A stretch of DNA of 64,000 bases from Basidiobolus meristosporus CBS 931.73 (taxonomy: Eukaryota; Basidiobolomycota; Basidiobolomycetes; Basidiobolales; Basidiobolaceae), in NCBI GenBank assembly GCA_002104905.1, contig MCFE01000236.1, forward strand, positions 56,016 to 120,015, in the 5' to 3' direction. The position numbers and the translations under genes are program-made. Shown here piece by piece: positions 45,253 to 56,013 of the stretch (position 1 is its first letter; each line of letters begins with the position of its first letter). The notes below the pieces were generated by a model, which worked only from the letters and a program-made list of their open reading frames with translations, ran no database searches and was not told where the DNA came from.

Positions 45253-45982
45253 ATGAGAAATTCAACAATCACATTAGTTTTCATATATACTTCATATAAG
45301 ACCAGGTTGATGCCAATACACTACTGTATAAGTATCCAAATCCGTCACTATGGTCCCTATACCAAGTCTCAATTCATCTTTAGTACACCCACACAAAACC
45401 CATCCCCCAGCTCACAAGTATGGACCAGACTGGAAAAGTTGATGTTGGATCTGTCTGAGTTCTCACCAAATGATTTCAGTATGGCCCAAGTGTCTATAAT
45501 GAGCCTTCATACAGATATTTGGGCACTACTCATTAATCTAGTAGAGCTAGATACCTTGGAGAGTTGGCAGGGATGGAAGAACCTGAGTAGAAAGCTGTGG
45601 GATGAGTTCTACATCAAGATGCTAGCAGATATATGTAAGGAGATATATAACCAGACAAGTATTGAAATCAAGAATGAGCTGAGGGTGAGGGCATTTGATG
45701 AGGAAGCCGCGCAGGTACAATTTTGTGGTCAGTTTGTTTAGTACAAGCCAGATGTATCTATTTTTGCCTTGACTTTGGGAACCAAAGAAATTCTGAATGA
45801 GTTTTTGCCTCAAATAACTAATGTATTACGTGATATATCAGTAGAGCTAAGTGGCTTCCAAGAGCAATGTACAAAGGACTCATCCAGGCAACAGTTCCCA
45901 AGTATCAGACAGAGGGTAAGTGAATCCCATTAGGAATCAGAAGGTGATCTTCAAGAGGAAGAATACAGACCGCAAGCAACAG
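45253..45982 (+). pseudogene. Unrecognised frame, possibly a second transposon gene
   Basis: ATG at 45253, 162 codons to a TAG at 45741, after which the same frame stays coding-like to about 45930 (YKPDVSIFALTLGTKEI, FLPQITNVLRDISVEL). Helical and charged, with a possible conserved block WQGWKNLSRKLWDEFYIKML. No family recognised. It lies next to and divergent from the Harbinger-type remnant, and such elements often carry a second gene, but nothing in it looks like a Myb domain. It is cut off by TCCCTATG copy 3 at 45983. Confidence 0.35.
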
Positions 45983-46229
45983 CCCCTATGAAAAATAATT
46001 TGGTCCTGTGGGTGGATCCAATCCAGATCATCCATCATGACCCTATTTAGAGACCATCATAATAACAGCTGCTTGGAATTAGTGACCCTCCTTGGAATCT
46101 TGTAACAAGATCAGGACAGTGTTTTCCAAATTTTACAGCCAAATAAAGGGATAAAACTTGACAATTTTTGATTGGTGCTGTGACAATATTTGCATAGTGT
46201 TGTTGCGGTCTTTTAGCGCTCCATTACTA

Positions 46230-48490
46230 TTTTAGGTGGATCTAGTTGGCCAGGACTTCCAATTGCCTTATATGGCAAGACACTTGACAGTATTTTGATG
46301 GCCTCACAGCAAGACTCTGATGGCATTTTTTTGGCAGTATGACCGCCTACCGCTGGTGCTATATAATGCTACCGTGCCAATTTACCAAATGGTAATTCCC
46401 TTTTCTACCTCCTCTTGTGCAATTCATATATACCACTGTAGAACCACCTTTCTTTATTTGCTTACCCACTACTACCCTGGGTATTCCAAATATAGTTCAA
46501 ATCAAAAAAACTATGGCCTCCTGATTACTTACCTCTACAAACACGCATACCTGCTGTAATTGACATACTTCTATCACCTCAACTTTACAGCTTTTTAGTG
46601 TGATACTTGCAAAGTTGCCATATACCTTGTACTGCTGGTAGCATATACATCTTGCAAACATATGCTTGGTTGTGCCACTCCTGCCATGAATACCTCCTGA
46701 TATAGGCAAAAAACCTCTTGGTATTTAGCCAATATATTCCTTCTCCTTGCTGGATTCAAGTCCCCCTTGTAGGTGCGCTCTAGCTTTTGTTTGTGTGAAT
46801 TCTATACTGAATGGTGTAGAAGTTGGCTTGTGACCATAAGAAATCTGGCGTATCTTGGTCAAGTTTTCCTGATAAAATTTAGTTGCATGTTGCACCAAAC
46901 CCAACTTTGCATTACTTAGCTGATTACCCACACATTGGGTCTGCATAGCTTCTTAATGCCATAGGCATAGGTGTCTCCATGTGCACATTTATCCTCAGTA
47001 TTTTCCAACTCTTTCTGACTGTCCTCCATGTCCCAGCTCATCACATCCATGATGGACTTGAAGGTAATATTCTTGATGAGATTGGGATATGGTAGTACCT
47101 GCAACTGGACTTGTCTTCCTATCTCCCCACACATCTGCTCCATAGTAAACTCACAAAAGGTGAAGCAAGGCCCAATATTCTCCACACACTGTGCAAGATG
47201 GAGTAGAGAATGGCTACAGTAATGGCAGTGATATACATGTCCAGCTTTATGTGTGTAGTATAGCCACTCAAATTTGGTCACAAACTCCTCATATAACAGC
47301 TGTAGAGGCTTCAGTTGGCATTAGTGATCCACTTCTGGATAAATATTCTTACAATGTCAACATATGACTCCCAATGCTTCCAATGTACTCTTGGTAGGAA
47401 TGACATCATAACACCACTTGAGTAAGCACATATCCAGTCATCCAGTCTTTGCATTTGTAATGTTGCATATGAGTATGAATATTGATTGGAGCTCATGAGA
47501 AGTACTTAGGGTAGCAGATACTCTGTAATATCTTGCCAATTTTTCAAACTTCTCCAGTATCTTGAAGGGCTCATTTAGCTTGAAATGCCCCATGTGCAAC
47601 TTGGTCATCAGTATAGGGCTACTGTTGAAAAGCCAATGCATTGCTCCCAGTGGAAAGCTTTTGCTCCAGCAGATACCCTCTATCTTAAGTATCTCCAGTT
47701 TCTGATTGATTTCATATTCCGGCCAATGGCTTATAGCTAACCAACTTTGCTGCAATTGCATGCTTACTTCTGTATGTTCTCTCTGTGGAAAGATGATCTT
47801 CTTAGTGCTGGTGTTTGGGTAATATTAATGTGTGTGAGTTATGGAGTAACTCCCCTGGATTCTCACACATTGGACAGCAATATGGTCCATTGTGCCCAGA
47901 AAAACCTGCTATCTTGCTGATGGCTGGGGTATCTCCAATGCAGTTAATAATATGCACTTTTACATGATGGCCATTTGCAGTTATCCTGCTGGAAAGCATA
48001 CATAATTCATTCAGCAATGAATACAGGTAGCTATCCAGGTTGGACAGTGATTTAGGCCCAGATACCAGTGAGACTACCATCATATTATTGCTCTGATACC
48101 ATAAGATTGGTGGCAGACTCCAATTGATGAGAGTCAGTGGCCAGCAGAATTTGCTGGTAGAGTACTTGTTTAATGAGAATCCATCAAGTGCTAGAGCAAA
48201 GACATGATCATACATACCTTCAAAGTAGCCCTTGGTTCTTAGCTCTTTGTAATGTTTGCCATTGAAGATATTGAATATGTTTGCACTTGATTGATACTGA
48301 ATACAGTACTGTATAGCTTTGCAATAATTGTTGGACTGCATCAGCTTCCTTAGACAGGTATGATCAGAATATATCCGGATTGTGAACAATGTTTTCCCTC
48401 AATGGTGGTAGATTCCTGACAATTTGGGCATGTTGCAATGGTAGCATTTTTAGATGTGAATGCCATACAACTGTTAACACATGCTGGAAT
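46230..48490 (-). pseudogene. tnp2-type transposase (copy 3), degraded
   Basis: Same protein as copy 1: FALALDGFSLNKYSTSKFCW, SGPKSLSNLDSYLYSL, ISKIAGFSGHNGPYCCPMC, MTKLHMGHFKLNEPFKIL, LHLAQCVENIGPCFTF, MEQMCGEIGRQVQLQV. Split by frameshifts near 47800, 47440 and 47300 and by stops. Comparing the three copies would allow the ancestral reading to be judged. Confidence 0.8.
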
Positions 48491-48900
48491 CAGGACAGTC
48501 TCTGGATCATATGTTGCCACCTACATGGCGCTTGTCCACTTGTACTATGCACATGGTAAGTTGCATCCTGGTATAGTTTTAACAAGAAGTAGTAATAAAT
48601 CCTCAAAGCTCCCATTACTGATATTAGTGGAAATGCGCCACTTCTCTAGCCACAACATCATATTATTCACCAGTAGATGGATTACTGGGCTCACTGGGCT
48701 CCATAAAGAATCCTTGGCATTTGGTTTAACAGGTATTGTCTCATTGCATATTGGGATTTGATTGGGCTCATGAGTTGACTATTGTTGGGGGAGATAGGCT
48801 CACAATCCATTCAAGAGCCTTTTTTGTCAGTGCTATAGCTCTGTATGCCATATCCAGAAGGCTGAGGTGAGCCTAAATGCAACACAAACTCAACTGATGC

Positions 48901-49131
48901 AGTTTGCGTAATGTGACAAAAGAAAAAAGGATGGTAATTTTAAGAATATAGACGTGAGGGTAAAGTGTAATAAGAAAATGTGGTAAAACTAGAAAAAAAT
49001 AGGCTGATAAAAATATGGTAAAAAATTCTAAATCCTAACTTGAAGTAAATACTAAAAATAGCCGGTAAGAGTAGGGAATAAGGGAGGGTGAATAGGGAGG
49101 TAAATTCCCTAAGTTTGCGCAATGTGACAAA
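48901..49131. mobile_element. 191-bp insertion with 20-bp target-site duplication
   Basis: AGTTTGCGTAATGTGACAAA (48901-48920) and AGTTTGCGCAATGTGACAAA (49112-49131) flank 191 bp of AT-rich DNA absent from copies 1 and 2, which have this site once. A duplication of that length is typical of target-primed retroposition (LINE or SINE). No gene, and no pol III box that I can identify with confidence. Confidence 0.65.
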
Positions 49132-49578
49132 GACAGCTAGGTGCTAATATAGATGTATCAACTGGCCAGCAAGATAATGTTGGTACAGTAGTGACCAATG
49201 AATGATCAGGTATAACTCGGGTGGCAAACTCTGGATGTAATTCTTGTAATACCTCCTATGCTGTCTGCATGCTTCCTGGCTGAGAGGCTTGCCACATTAG
49301 CCACATGGGCTTTTTTCTCTTCTCTCACAGCACTGAGCCAAAGTAGTCTTGTCCATGGGACAAACAGTTTGACCTTCAATAATGTAATGCTATTATATCA
49401 CTTTTTGGTCAATACTCTGGTGAACTTAAGACACTTGTGTATTTGAGACATTGCACCTGCATCAATGTAAGATTCAATCATGACCTGCCATAGTAAGCAT
49501 TATAAACAAAGTTGTGTCACCAGATACACACATATATATAGCACTATTTCCCCTTTGGTTTGACTTGCTTCCATAAAA

Positions 49579-50541
49579 ATGCTGCCAAAAAGTAAAGTAA
49601 AGTTGTCTGGTTCCCAACCAAACTGCACCAATGATTGCAACTGAAGAATAGTTGGACAACAGCTTGCTTTGACAATCAGTGCAACAAGCAGGGCTTTATC
49701 CAAAAAAGGCCCTATGGAGAGTGTGCCCATTGATGGTAATAATGCAGACTCCTCAGGCTCTTGATCAAGTAGGTAATTGAGAACCTTGGTGGAGCCATAA
49801 GCTGACCATTATGCTCAGGCAGATGAGAACGTAGCAAATGCAGTACCTTCAGTTGAAGACCAGCAAGTGGCTATAATAACATCACCACCACCCATATTAG
49901 CAAATATGTTGTCAGCCTATACCAAATCAACAATGAAGCAATTAGGTGCAGTGGCTGATAGGATAGATGCAATGGCCCTGGGAAATCAGGAAATAGTTCA
50001 GCAATAGGATGAGCCCATAATATGTGTGGAGCAATCAATATGCCAGGTAGAAAAAGCAGTATCTTTGCTGCAAAGAAGGAACTCAAGTATCTCAATGTCA
50101 CAGCCAAGAGTTGAGTCATTTTTCAATATAATAGCAGAGAAACACAGTACAGTCTTTGAGGCACCACAACAGTACCCAAAGATAAAGCCCACAGAAAAAC
50201 CTATCATGGAGCAAGCACTTCTTCTAAAGCAGTACGCAAAGAACTCACTAGAATATTGCAAGGATATATTGAAAAGATTGGCAGATAGAGTACTAGATGT
50301 TGCAGTCCTGGCTCATGACCAGAATGTTGGGGAACCAGTGAATGAACAATACCATAAAGCAATGGAATACTATAATATAATGGAAAAAGGATTAAAAATA
50401 CAAACACTTACTGAATGGTGGAGTTTTATGGAGTTACTTGTTGAGTGTGGGGTTGGAGTTAATGTTAGTGTAGGGTATAGGGACTTGTATAGGTCAATAC
50501 AATTGGGAATTGAGGTACAACTGAAGTTTCAATTGAAATAG
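49579..50541 (+). pseudogene. TCCCTATG transposon second protein (copy 3), internally deleted
   Basis: ATG at 49579. The N-terminal third is frameshifted. From about 50026 a clean frame of 171 codons remains: EKAVSLLQRRNSS, KIKPTEKPI joined directly to the C-terminal domain (YAKNSLEYCKDILKRLADRV ... ECGVGVNVSVGYRDLYRSIQ). The basic repeat region is entirely missing, yet the join keeps the frame. Confidence 0.65.
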
Positions 50542-50833
50542 ATTAATTTGTATGTATGAAAAGTAAGAGAAACGGTTGAGTCAGGAAGTAAGGAGTGTGA
50601 AAAAGAGGCAATAGCTAATCAATGCACACAAACGCAGGAGGCAATGGCATGTCTGGGATCAGAAAGTACGGGAATTGGCAGGGAACCAATCAAAAGCCAC
50701 TGATACATAGTTGTGATGAAAAATTTTGACTAAGTTTTTTGTGAAATCTGGGGTGCATTAGGAAATGGCTTGATTTTTGGCTGTGACCATGAGCTACACA
50801 AGCTCCCCCTTTACAACCTGGCTACTGTCCCTA

Positions 50834-52420
50834 CAAACAATATTTATGCTGATCCAGTCAAAAGGCCATCACAAAATTAAAATTCCCTGACTAAGAGGTG
50901 CCAATATCATTAGGACACTGTGCAAGGCCTCACCAGCAAGAATAGTACCCAGGATTTCACAATAGACTTGTTCCATTGTACTGTGCCATGGTGCAGGGTG
51001 CAATCTGCAGTCATTAATAATGGTTGGGTGTGATATGGTAGCTACCAGTAGGCAGGATTGCTCTTATACAATTTTGTACCACGTGGGGCAATCTTGCACA
51101 CTGTGGCACAATCTGACACAATGAGGTTGGCACAAGTGATTGTGCCAACTTTTAATATTTGTATCATGTGCGCAATGCAATACCACCATTATGATAGGTA
51201 AAATCTGGTATTTGGATATATTTCTTTAATGTAAATGGAAATAAATGTGTATCACACTATAAACTACAATAACACTTACCATTTTGGCTACCATTACTCC
51301 AATTGGATGATAACTTGGTGATTAATTGGTCCAAAAGTCTCCCCAAGCTGGTAGCCCCCAATTGGTTCTTTGACAGACACACAAGCTACCTGACTTGCCA
51401 TGAAATATCCCATTTTGCCCATTAAGCAAGTAAATCCTTGATCCTAGTGATTTGACATGGTTTCATAGCTAGCATGCAACTAATTGTATAGGTGTAAATC
51501 AGATCAAATGGCTCCACTGGTGCCATAGATGATGTATACATATGCAGGGTGTTTATTTATAGGGTCCTGTCTCAAGTGTGAGGCAATATTGACTCACTTT
51601 GCACACCTATACTACTTCCTGGCTGACTATTATCTTGGCTACTTGTGAATTTGTAGTCAGTATTTTGCCTCCTAGTTGATAAGTGCAATGCTGCAGCTTG
51701 GCAGCACTGAATTGCTCCAGATAATGCAACTGAGCTGGCCTGCAGTGCTACAAGCTGAAGAGTTCACTTACTTGCAAAAGGCTTGGGTGGTGGAAGCACT
51801 TCATGTGGGTCATCATCTGTCAGTTCACTAGAAGAAACTTGCTGATGGTGAAGTGTAATGGCGCACATAGATACAACTTGATACACAGGCTTAGCCCTTG
51901 GCAGAGTTTGATGTGATGCCACTTGTTGATTCAACTTGGCCTGCTCCAATTGCTTGTGTCTTTTTGAGCAGTTTAGTGAGTTCTGGTGGTTATGCTCTGA
52001 ATCCCACATGTTGACTCAACATGTTTTAACCTAATGTGGGACATTGCTATAGTCTTTTTCAGTTCTGGACATTGTTGCTTTGTCTGACCATGCAATCTTG
52101 ACTTTGTCTACAATGAGCAATGTGGAGGTTGTGATATACAAAATGTCTTTCTCTGCAAGCTCATTTGCCTCACTGTTACATGGCTCAACTGGCTGCACTT
52201 CCAACTTCAGAGAAAATAGCTTTTGTCTTGTTAGTAATTCTTCTTGGCTTTGATCAAATTCAGCCTGTTCCAGGCTTAAGGCAGAAGCCCTCTCTTACAC
52301 TTTCCTGTCTCCAGCTTGGATTGACCTTTTTGCCTTTACCTTTTCCTTATCATTTATCAATGCCAGGCCTTTCACTGCTCCATTGCTGGTGTGACTCTTG
52401 TAATACATACAAATTTTGAC
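50834..52420 (+). mobile_element. TCCCTATG transposon fragment, copy 4
   Basis: A decayed left end (TCCCTACAAACAATATTTATG at 50834, then AGTCAAAAGGCCATCAC) and, at about 52080-52420, the antisense of the second-protein gene (compare 21590-21930). Between them lies foreign DNA that starts near 50967 with ACTTGTTCCATTGTACTGTG, similar to the foldback terminus. The rest is unexplained, with one polar 81-codon frame on the minus strand at 51764-52009. Confidence 0.55.
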
Positions 52421-52421
52421 C

Positions 52422-53045
52422 CCAATCAGCATCAGAGTATCCCACAAGATCCTGTACTGAATACTAAGCAGGTATCAGCGGTTTCTTTTAGGTATCTAAA
52501 AACTTGCATAACCGCCACACTATGATCAGATCCATAGTTCTAATTATGCTGGCTGACAACTCTCAATGAACATGAGATATCTGGACATGTTCCCAGCATG
52601 ATATACATCAGACTGCTGGTCAAAGATTAATAAGGAAAGTCAGGGCTTTCAGATGGCACTAAGCACTGTTGAGTTGGTTAAGTTATAACCAAGTAAAACT
52701 TTGTCTCCATTGGGGTAGCTGCTGGTCTACAGTTTTCCACTTGGTACTTTTTTGATATATCTTAAATATACTTGGATTGGCTTAAGGTGATAGTCTGGGT
52801 ACTTATGTCTATGGAGAACATTTTCCCTAAGTAGTGACTGAGCTCTCCTAGTTTGGATATCTTGAGCACTTTGGATAGGCTGAATTAAGTTTCTTCCAAT
52901 GTTTCAGGTTATTGGTGGCTATAATAAGATCATCCACATATAGAGCTAATAGAACTGGATTTGCTCTATTTGGCTTATAGTGTATACTATAGTCAGCACT
53001 ACTTCTTTTGAAGTTCAAGACTCCAAATAAGAATCTATTTTGCAA
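52422..53045 (-). pseudogene. Copia-1 fragment (RNase H and reverse transcriptase end)
   Basis: Minus-strand copia-1 pol: start of RNase H, then the reverse transcriptase with LLALYVDDLIIAT and NFKRSSADYSIHYKP. The catalytic YVDD is intact in this stub. Cut at 53045. Confidence 0.8.
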
Positions 53046-53609
53046 TTCCAGGATCCATACCAGGATGTATGGGGGTCATTCAATGAACAGTGGGATAAAG
53101 CTGTTGGGCTTCTGCTGAAGTCATGGAAACAGAGTGTTACATTAGAAATACTAACTGAATGGTGGATTTTAATGGAGTTACTTGCTGAGTGCGGGGTTGT
53201 GTTTAATGTTAGTATAGGGTATACAGACTTGTATAGGTCAGTACAGTTGGCAACTGAGGTACAACTGACATTTCAATGGGAATAAATCATGTAGTATGCA
53301 TGAAAGGTAAGAGAAATGGTTGAGTCAAGAAGTAAGGAGTGTGAAAAAGTGGCAATAGCCATTCAGCACACACAAATGTTCAAGGTGATAGAGTGTTCAG
53401 GATAAGAAAGTGCGAAAATTGGCAGAGAACCAATCAAAAGCCACTTTTGTATTGTTGTGATGAAAAACTTTGACTTAGTTTTTTGTGAGATCTGGGGTGC
53501 ATTATTTTTTGATGGTCTTTGCATGGTATCCTGATGGGATCAATACCTCTTAGTCACAGGACTTAGAATATGTGATGGCCTTTTGATGGGATCATTGCAT
53601 TAATTTTAC
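53046..53609 (-). mobile_element. TCCCTATG transposon, left-end fragment in reverse
   Basis: The last part of the second-protein gene on the plus strand (VWGSFNEQWDKAVGLL, EWWILMELLAECGVVFNVSIG, stop at 53285) is followed by the left end region, finishing TTTTACATAAGG near 53609. It sits between two copia-1 pieces. Confidence 0.75.
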
Positions 53610-55372
53610 ATAAGGTTTCTTTTCCATGCACAGTCTGATGTGTGTCCATTCCTTTTGCAGTAGTTGCAAAACAGGTTGCTATTGTCTTTAAAGGTCTTGG
53701 CTATCTCCTTTGTTGGGTATCAATGCTTATCAAAGAATGATTACTTCCATCTTTTAGGTATTTGATTTTCTTAATTCTTCATCCAGGAGCCTTCCATATA
53801 TGTAATTAAAGTCAAATCTTCAGGCTGGACTCTTAGACTGATACAAGGCCCTGAATCATGTCTGCTAGGCTATTCAGGACGGTTACTATCACATCTCTAT
53901 TGGTAGCTTATACCCACAGATCCCATCTCATCTACCTGCAGGGTAACTCTGCTAATTGGATTTCTCATATCTGGTCCTGGTAGTGGCCTTGTAATAAAGA
54001 ATCCCTAAGAGAAAAAATTGAGCCATGTTTGCTCTTGAGCATTGAATTAGCAATTTGTCTATGACATTAAGGCTAATGCAGCTGAAGGCACTTTGCTGTT
54101 CTTCTGGTGCTTCAAGGATTCCCCTCCCATGTTTTTTGGAGGGCATTCTTCTTCCATGACAATATCCTAAAGGCCTCTTTGTTGTGGCAGCATCTTTATC
54201 TTCACCTTCCACTCTTGGTAGTTAGATCTGTCAGACTTTTTAGCAGAGGGAAAGTTCCAGTAATAGCAGTAGCAGATATTAAGAAGAGTGACAGCTTGGG
54301 CTTATAACCTGTTGTAAGATCCTTGGAGATATTAGAAGTGATTAGGAGAACAAGTGGATTAGACTTGTCTAGTTAGATAGCGCCGCATTGAGTCATGACT
54401 GCCAAATGATGCTGTAGTGTGCCAGGGAGCCCAAGGGGGCCTATACTTGGCCACAGAGTGTGAAACATAGTTCTTCATCTTCATGCAAAGCAGCCCCTGT
54501 GTTTCATCAGTTGTGGTGGAGAGGATCTACTCTTTGACCTTTTTTTTGGATCAAAGTTGTACAGGATGTGTAAGAGAACATAAGGACTGAATACATGCAT
54601 CTAGTACTCAATAACCATAGCACTCTGAATCTAGCTTCTGTAGCTTGTGACATGTTGCAAAAATGCATGGCACTCTCTTGGTCCACTGGCACTATCTGGA
54701 ACTATAAGTGTTTTGTATAGGCTTTACTTCAGGGCTAATACTTAAGTATAGTGCCAGATAGTGCCATGCATTTTTGTGACATGGTACAAGTTACAGGAGC
54801 TAGATTCAGAGTGCCATGGATATTGAGTACCAGATGCATTACTTCATTCCTTCTGTCCTCTTGCTCATCCTGCACAACATTGATCCAAAAAAAAAGGTCA
54901 AAAAATGGATTCTCTCCAGCACAACAGGTTAAACATAAGGGCTGCTTTGCTTGAAGACAAAGAAATTTGCTTCACACTCCATGGCCAAGTATTGGACCAC
55001 TTGGCCTCCCTGGCACACTATGACATCATTTGGCACTCATGGCCCTATGGGGCACCATCCAATAGAACAAGTTTATTTTGTGGTTTTCCCTTAATGATTT
55101 ATTAAATGTAAAGTAGTATTTATACCTTTACATGGTCTTAGCATAAACAACACATAGAATAAACTCAGGAAGGTATCATGAACAAATGTACAAAGCTTGG
55201 GACTGTTTGGATAACTTTAAGAATTCTTATGCTCTGGGTACCAGATTTTTTGGTCAAAATATTCTTAGTATATCCCATCAAGAAATTGATCAGTATTCTC
55301 CAGTACATGAAGGTAATGATCTAAGTGACTAAGTTAGTGAGTATATAGATGGAATCACTACCTTTTACAACA
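53610..55372 (-). mobile_element. Copia-1 fragment: gag and 5' LTR, LTR split by a foldback element
   Basis: Minus strand: zinc-knuckle region (near 53640), gag with stops (TKRPLGYCHGRRMPSK, IDKLLIQCSRANMAQ), primer site GGTTATAAGCCC next to the LTR, then an LTR from 54310 to 55372 interrupted by the element at 54359-55070. Without that insert the LTR is about 350 bp. Confidence 0.8.
54359..55070. mobile_element. Foldback (long inverted repeat) element, about 710 bp
   Basis: The two halves are imperfect inverted copies: GACTTGTCTAGTTAGATAGC at the left matches the complement of CACCATCCAATAGAACAAGT at the right. Other paired stretches are GTGTGCCAGGGAGCC with GGCCTCCCTGGCACAC, and TGCCATGCATTTTT near the centre with AAAAATGCATGGCA. 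TTA flanks both sides, consistent with a TTA target of PIF/Harbinger elements. No coding capacity; probably a non-autonomous MITE-like element mobilised by a Harbinger-type transposase. Confidence 0.72.
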
Positions 55373-56013
55373 ATATTTTGGTGAAAATATTACAAGTATA
55401 TCCCAACAACAAATTAGGTCAGTTATTCTCTAATACTTGTAGGTAATGATCTAAGTAAAGTTAGGTGAGTATTTAGGTAAAATACAAACTTTTACAACAC
55501 TCCCACTTGGCTAATTGCTCATACTGACCAGTCTTATTTTTGACCTAAGGTATTAAAGTTTGTCTCTAGCTAACAGCTTAGTGAATATGTCTGCAATCAT
55601 TTCATCTGTAGGACAGTAAGCTAAGATAAATAAGTTACTCTCTATAGCTTCACATAGAGTATGATATCTAATATCTATGTGCTTAGTTCTAGCATAAAAA
55701 GTTGGATTTCTAATTAATTGTATACATCCTTGATTATCTTAGGAAGAGTATTAGGTGGTTATAATATTTGCCTTAGTCTTAAAAAGCTTTCTTCACCACA
55801 TTGCTTTTTTTGTAGCTTGACAGGCTTCTATATATAATATATATGTACTTAGTTCTAGCATAACACAATGGACTTCTATCTAGTTGTATACATCCTGATT
55901 ATCTTGAAATAAGGTTATAGGTGTTTTTTGATATAGGCCTAAGTCTGTAAGTAGCTTTCTTAACCACTTTGCTTCTTTTGTAGTTTCACAGGCTGCTAAA
56001 TACTCTGCCTCTG
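55373..56013 (-). mobile_element. Copia-1 element E, 3' end (LTR piece and RNase H)
   Basis: A partial LTR (55374-55499), the complement of the purine tract (CTCCCACTT), and RNase H coding (ATEAEYLAACETTKEAKWLRKL, LFQDNQ). A segment around 55630-55880 is partly duplicated (TACTTAGTTCTAGCATAA recurs). Joined to gypsy gag at 56013. Confidence 0.75.

Larger units (their letters stand above)
45983..50760 (-). mobile_element. TCCCTATG transposon copy 3, reverse orientation, left end truncated
   Basis: Starts CCCCTATGAAAAATAATTTG, the transposase-side end. Contents in reverse order relative to copies 1 and 2: transposase on minus (48490-46230), second protein on plus (49579-50541), then about 220 bp of the other end region up to 50760, where the last 110 bp or so are missing. 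The second-protein gene has a deletion of some 300 codons. A 191-bp foreign insertion sits at 48921-49111. Confidence 0.8.

Noticed and set aside
43925-55070. Single large composite transposon bounded by the shared ACTTGTTCTATTGG ends at 43925 and 55070
   Set aside because: The ends are in the right orientation, but the right one belongs to a self-contained foldback element with its own left arm at 54359 and TTA flanks. A composite is not needed.
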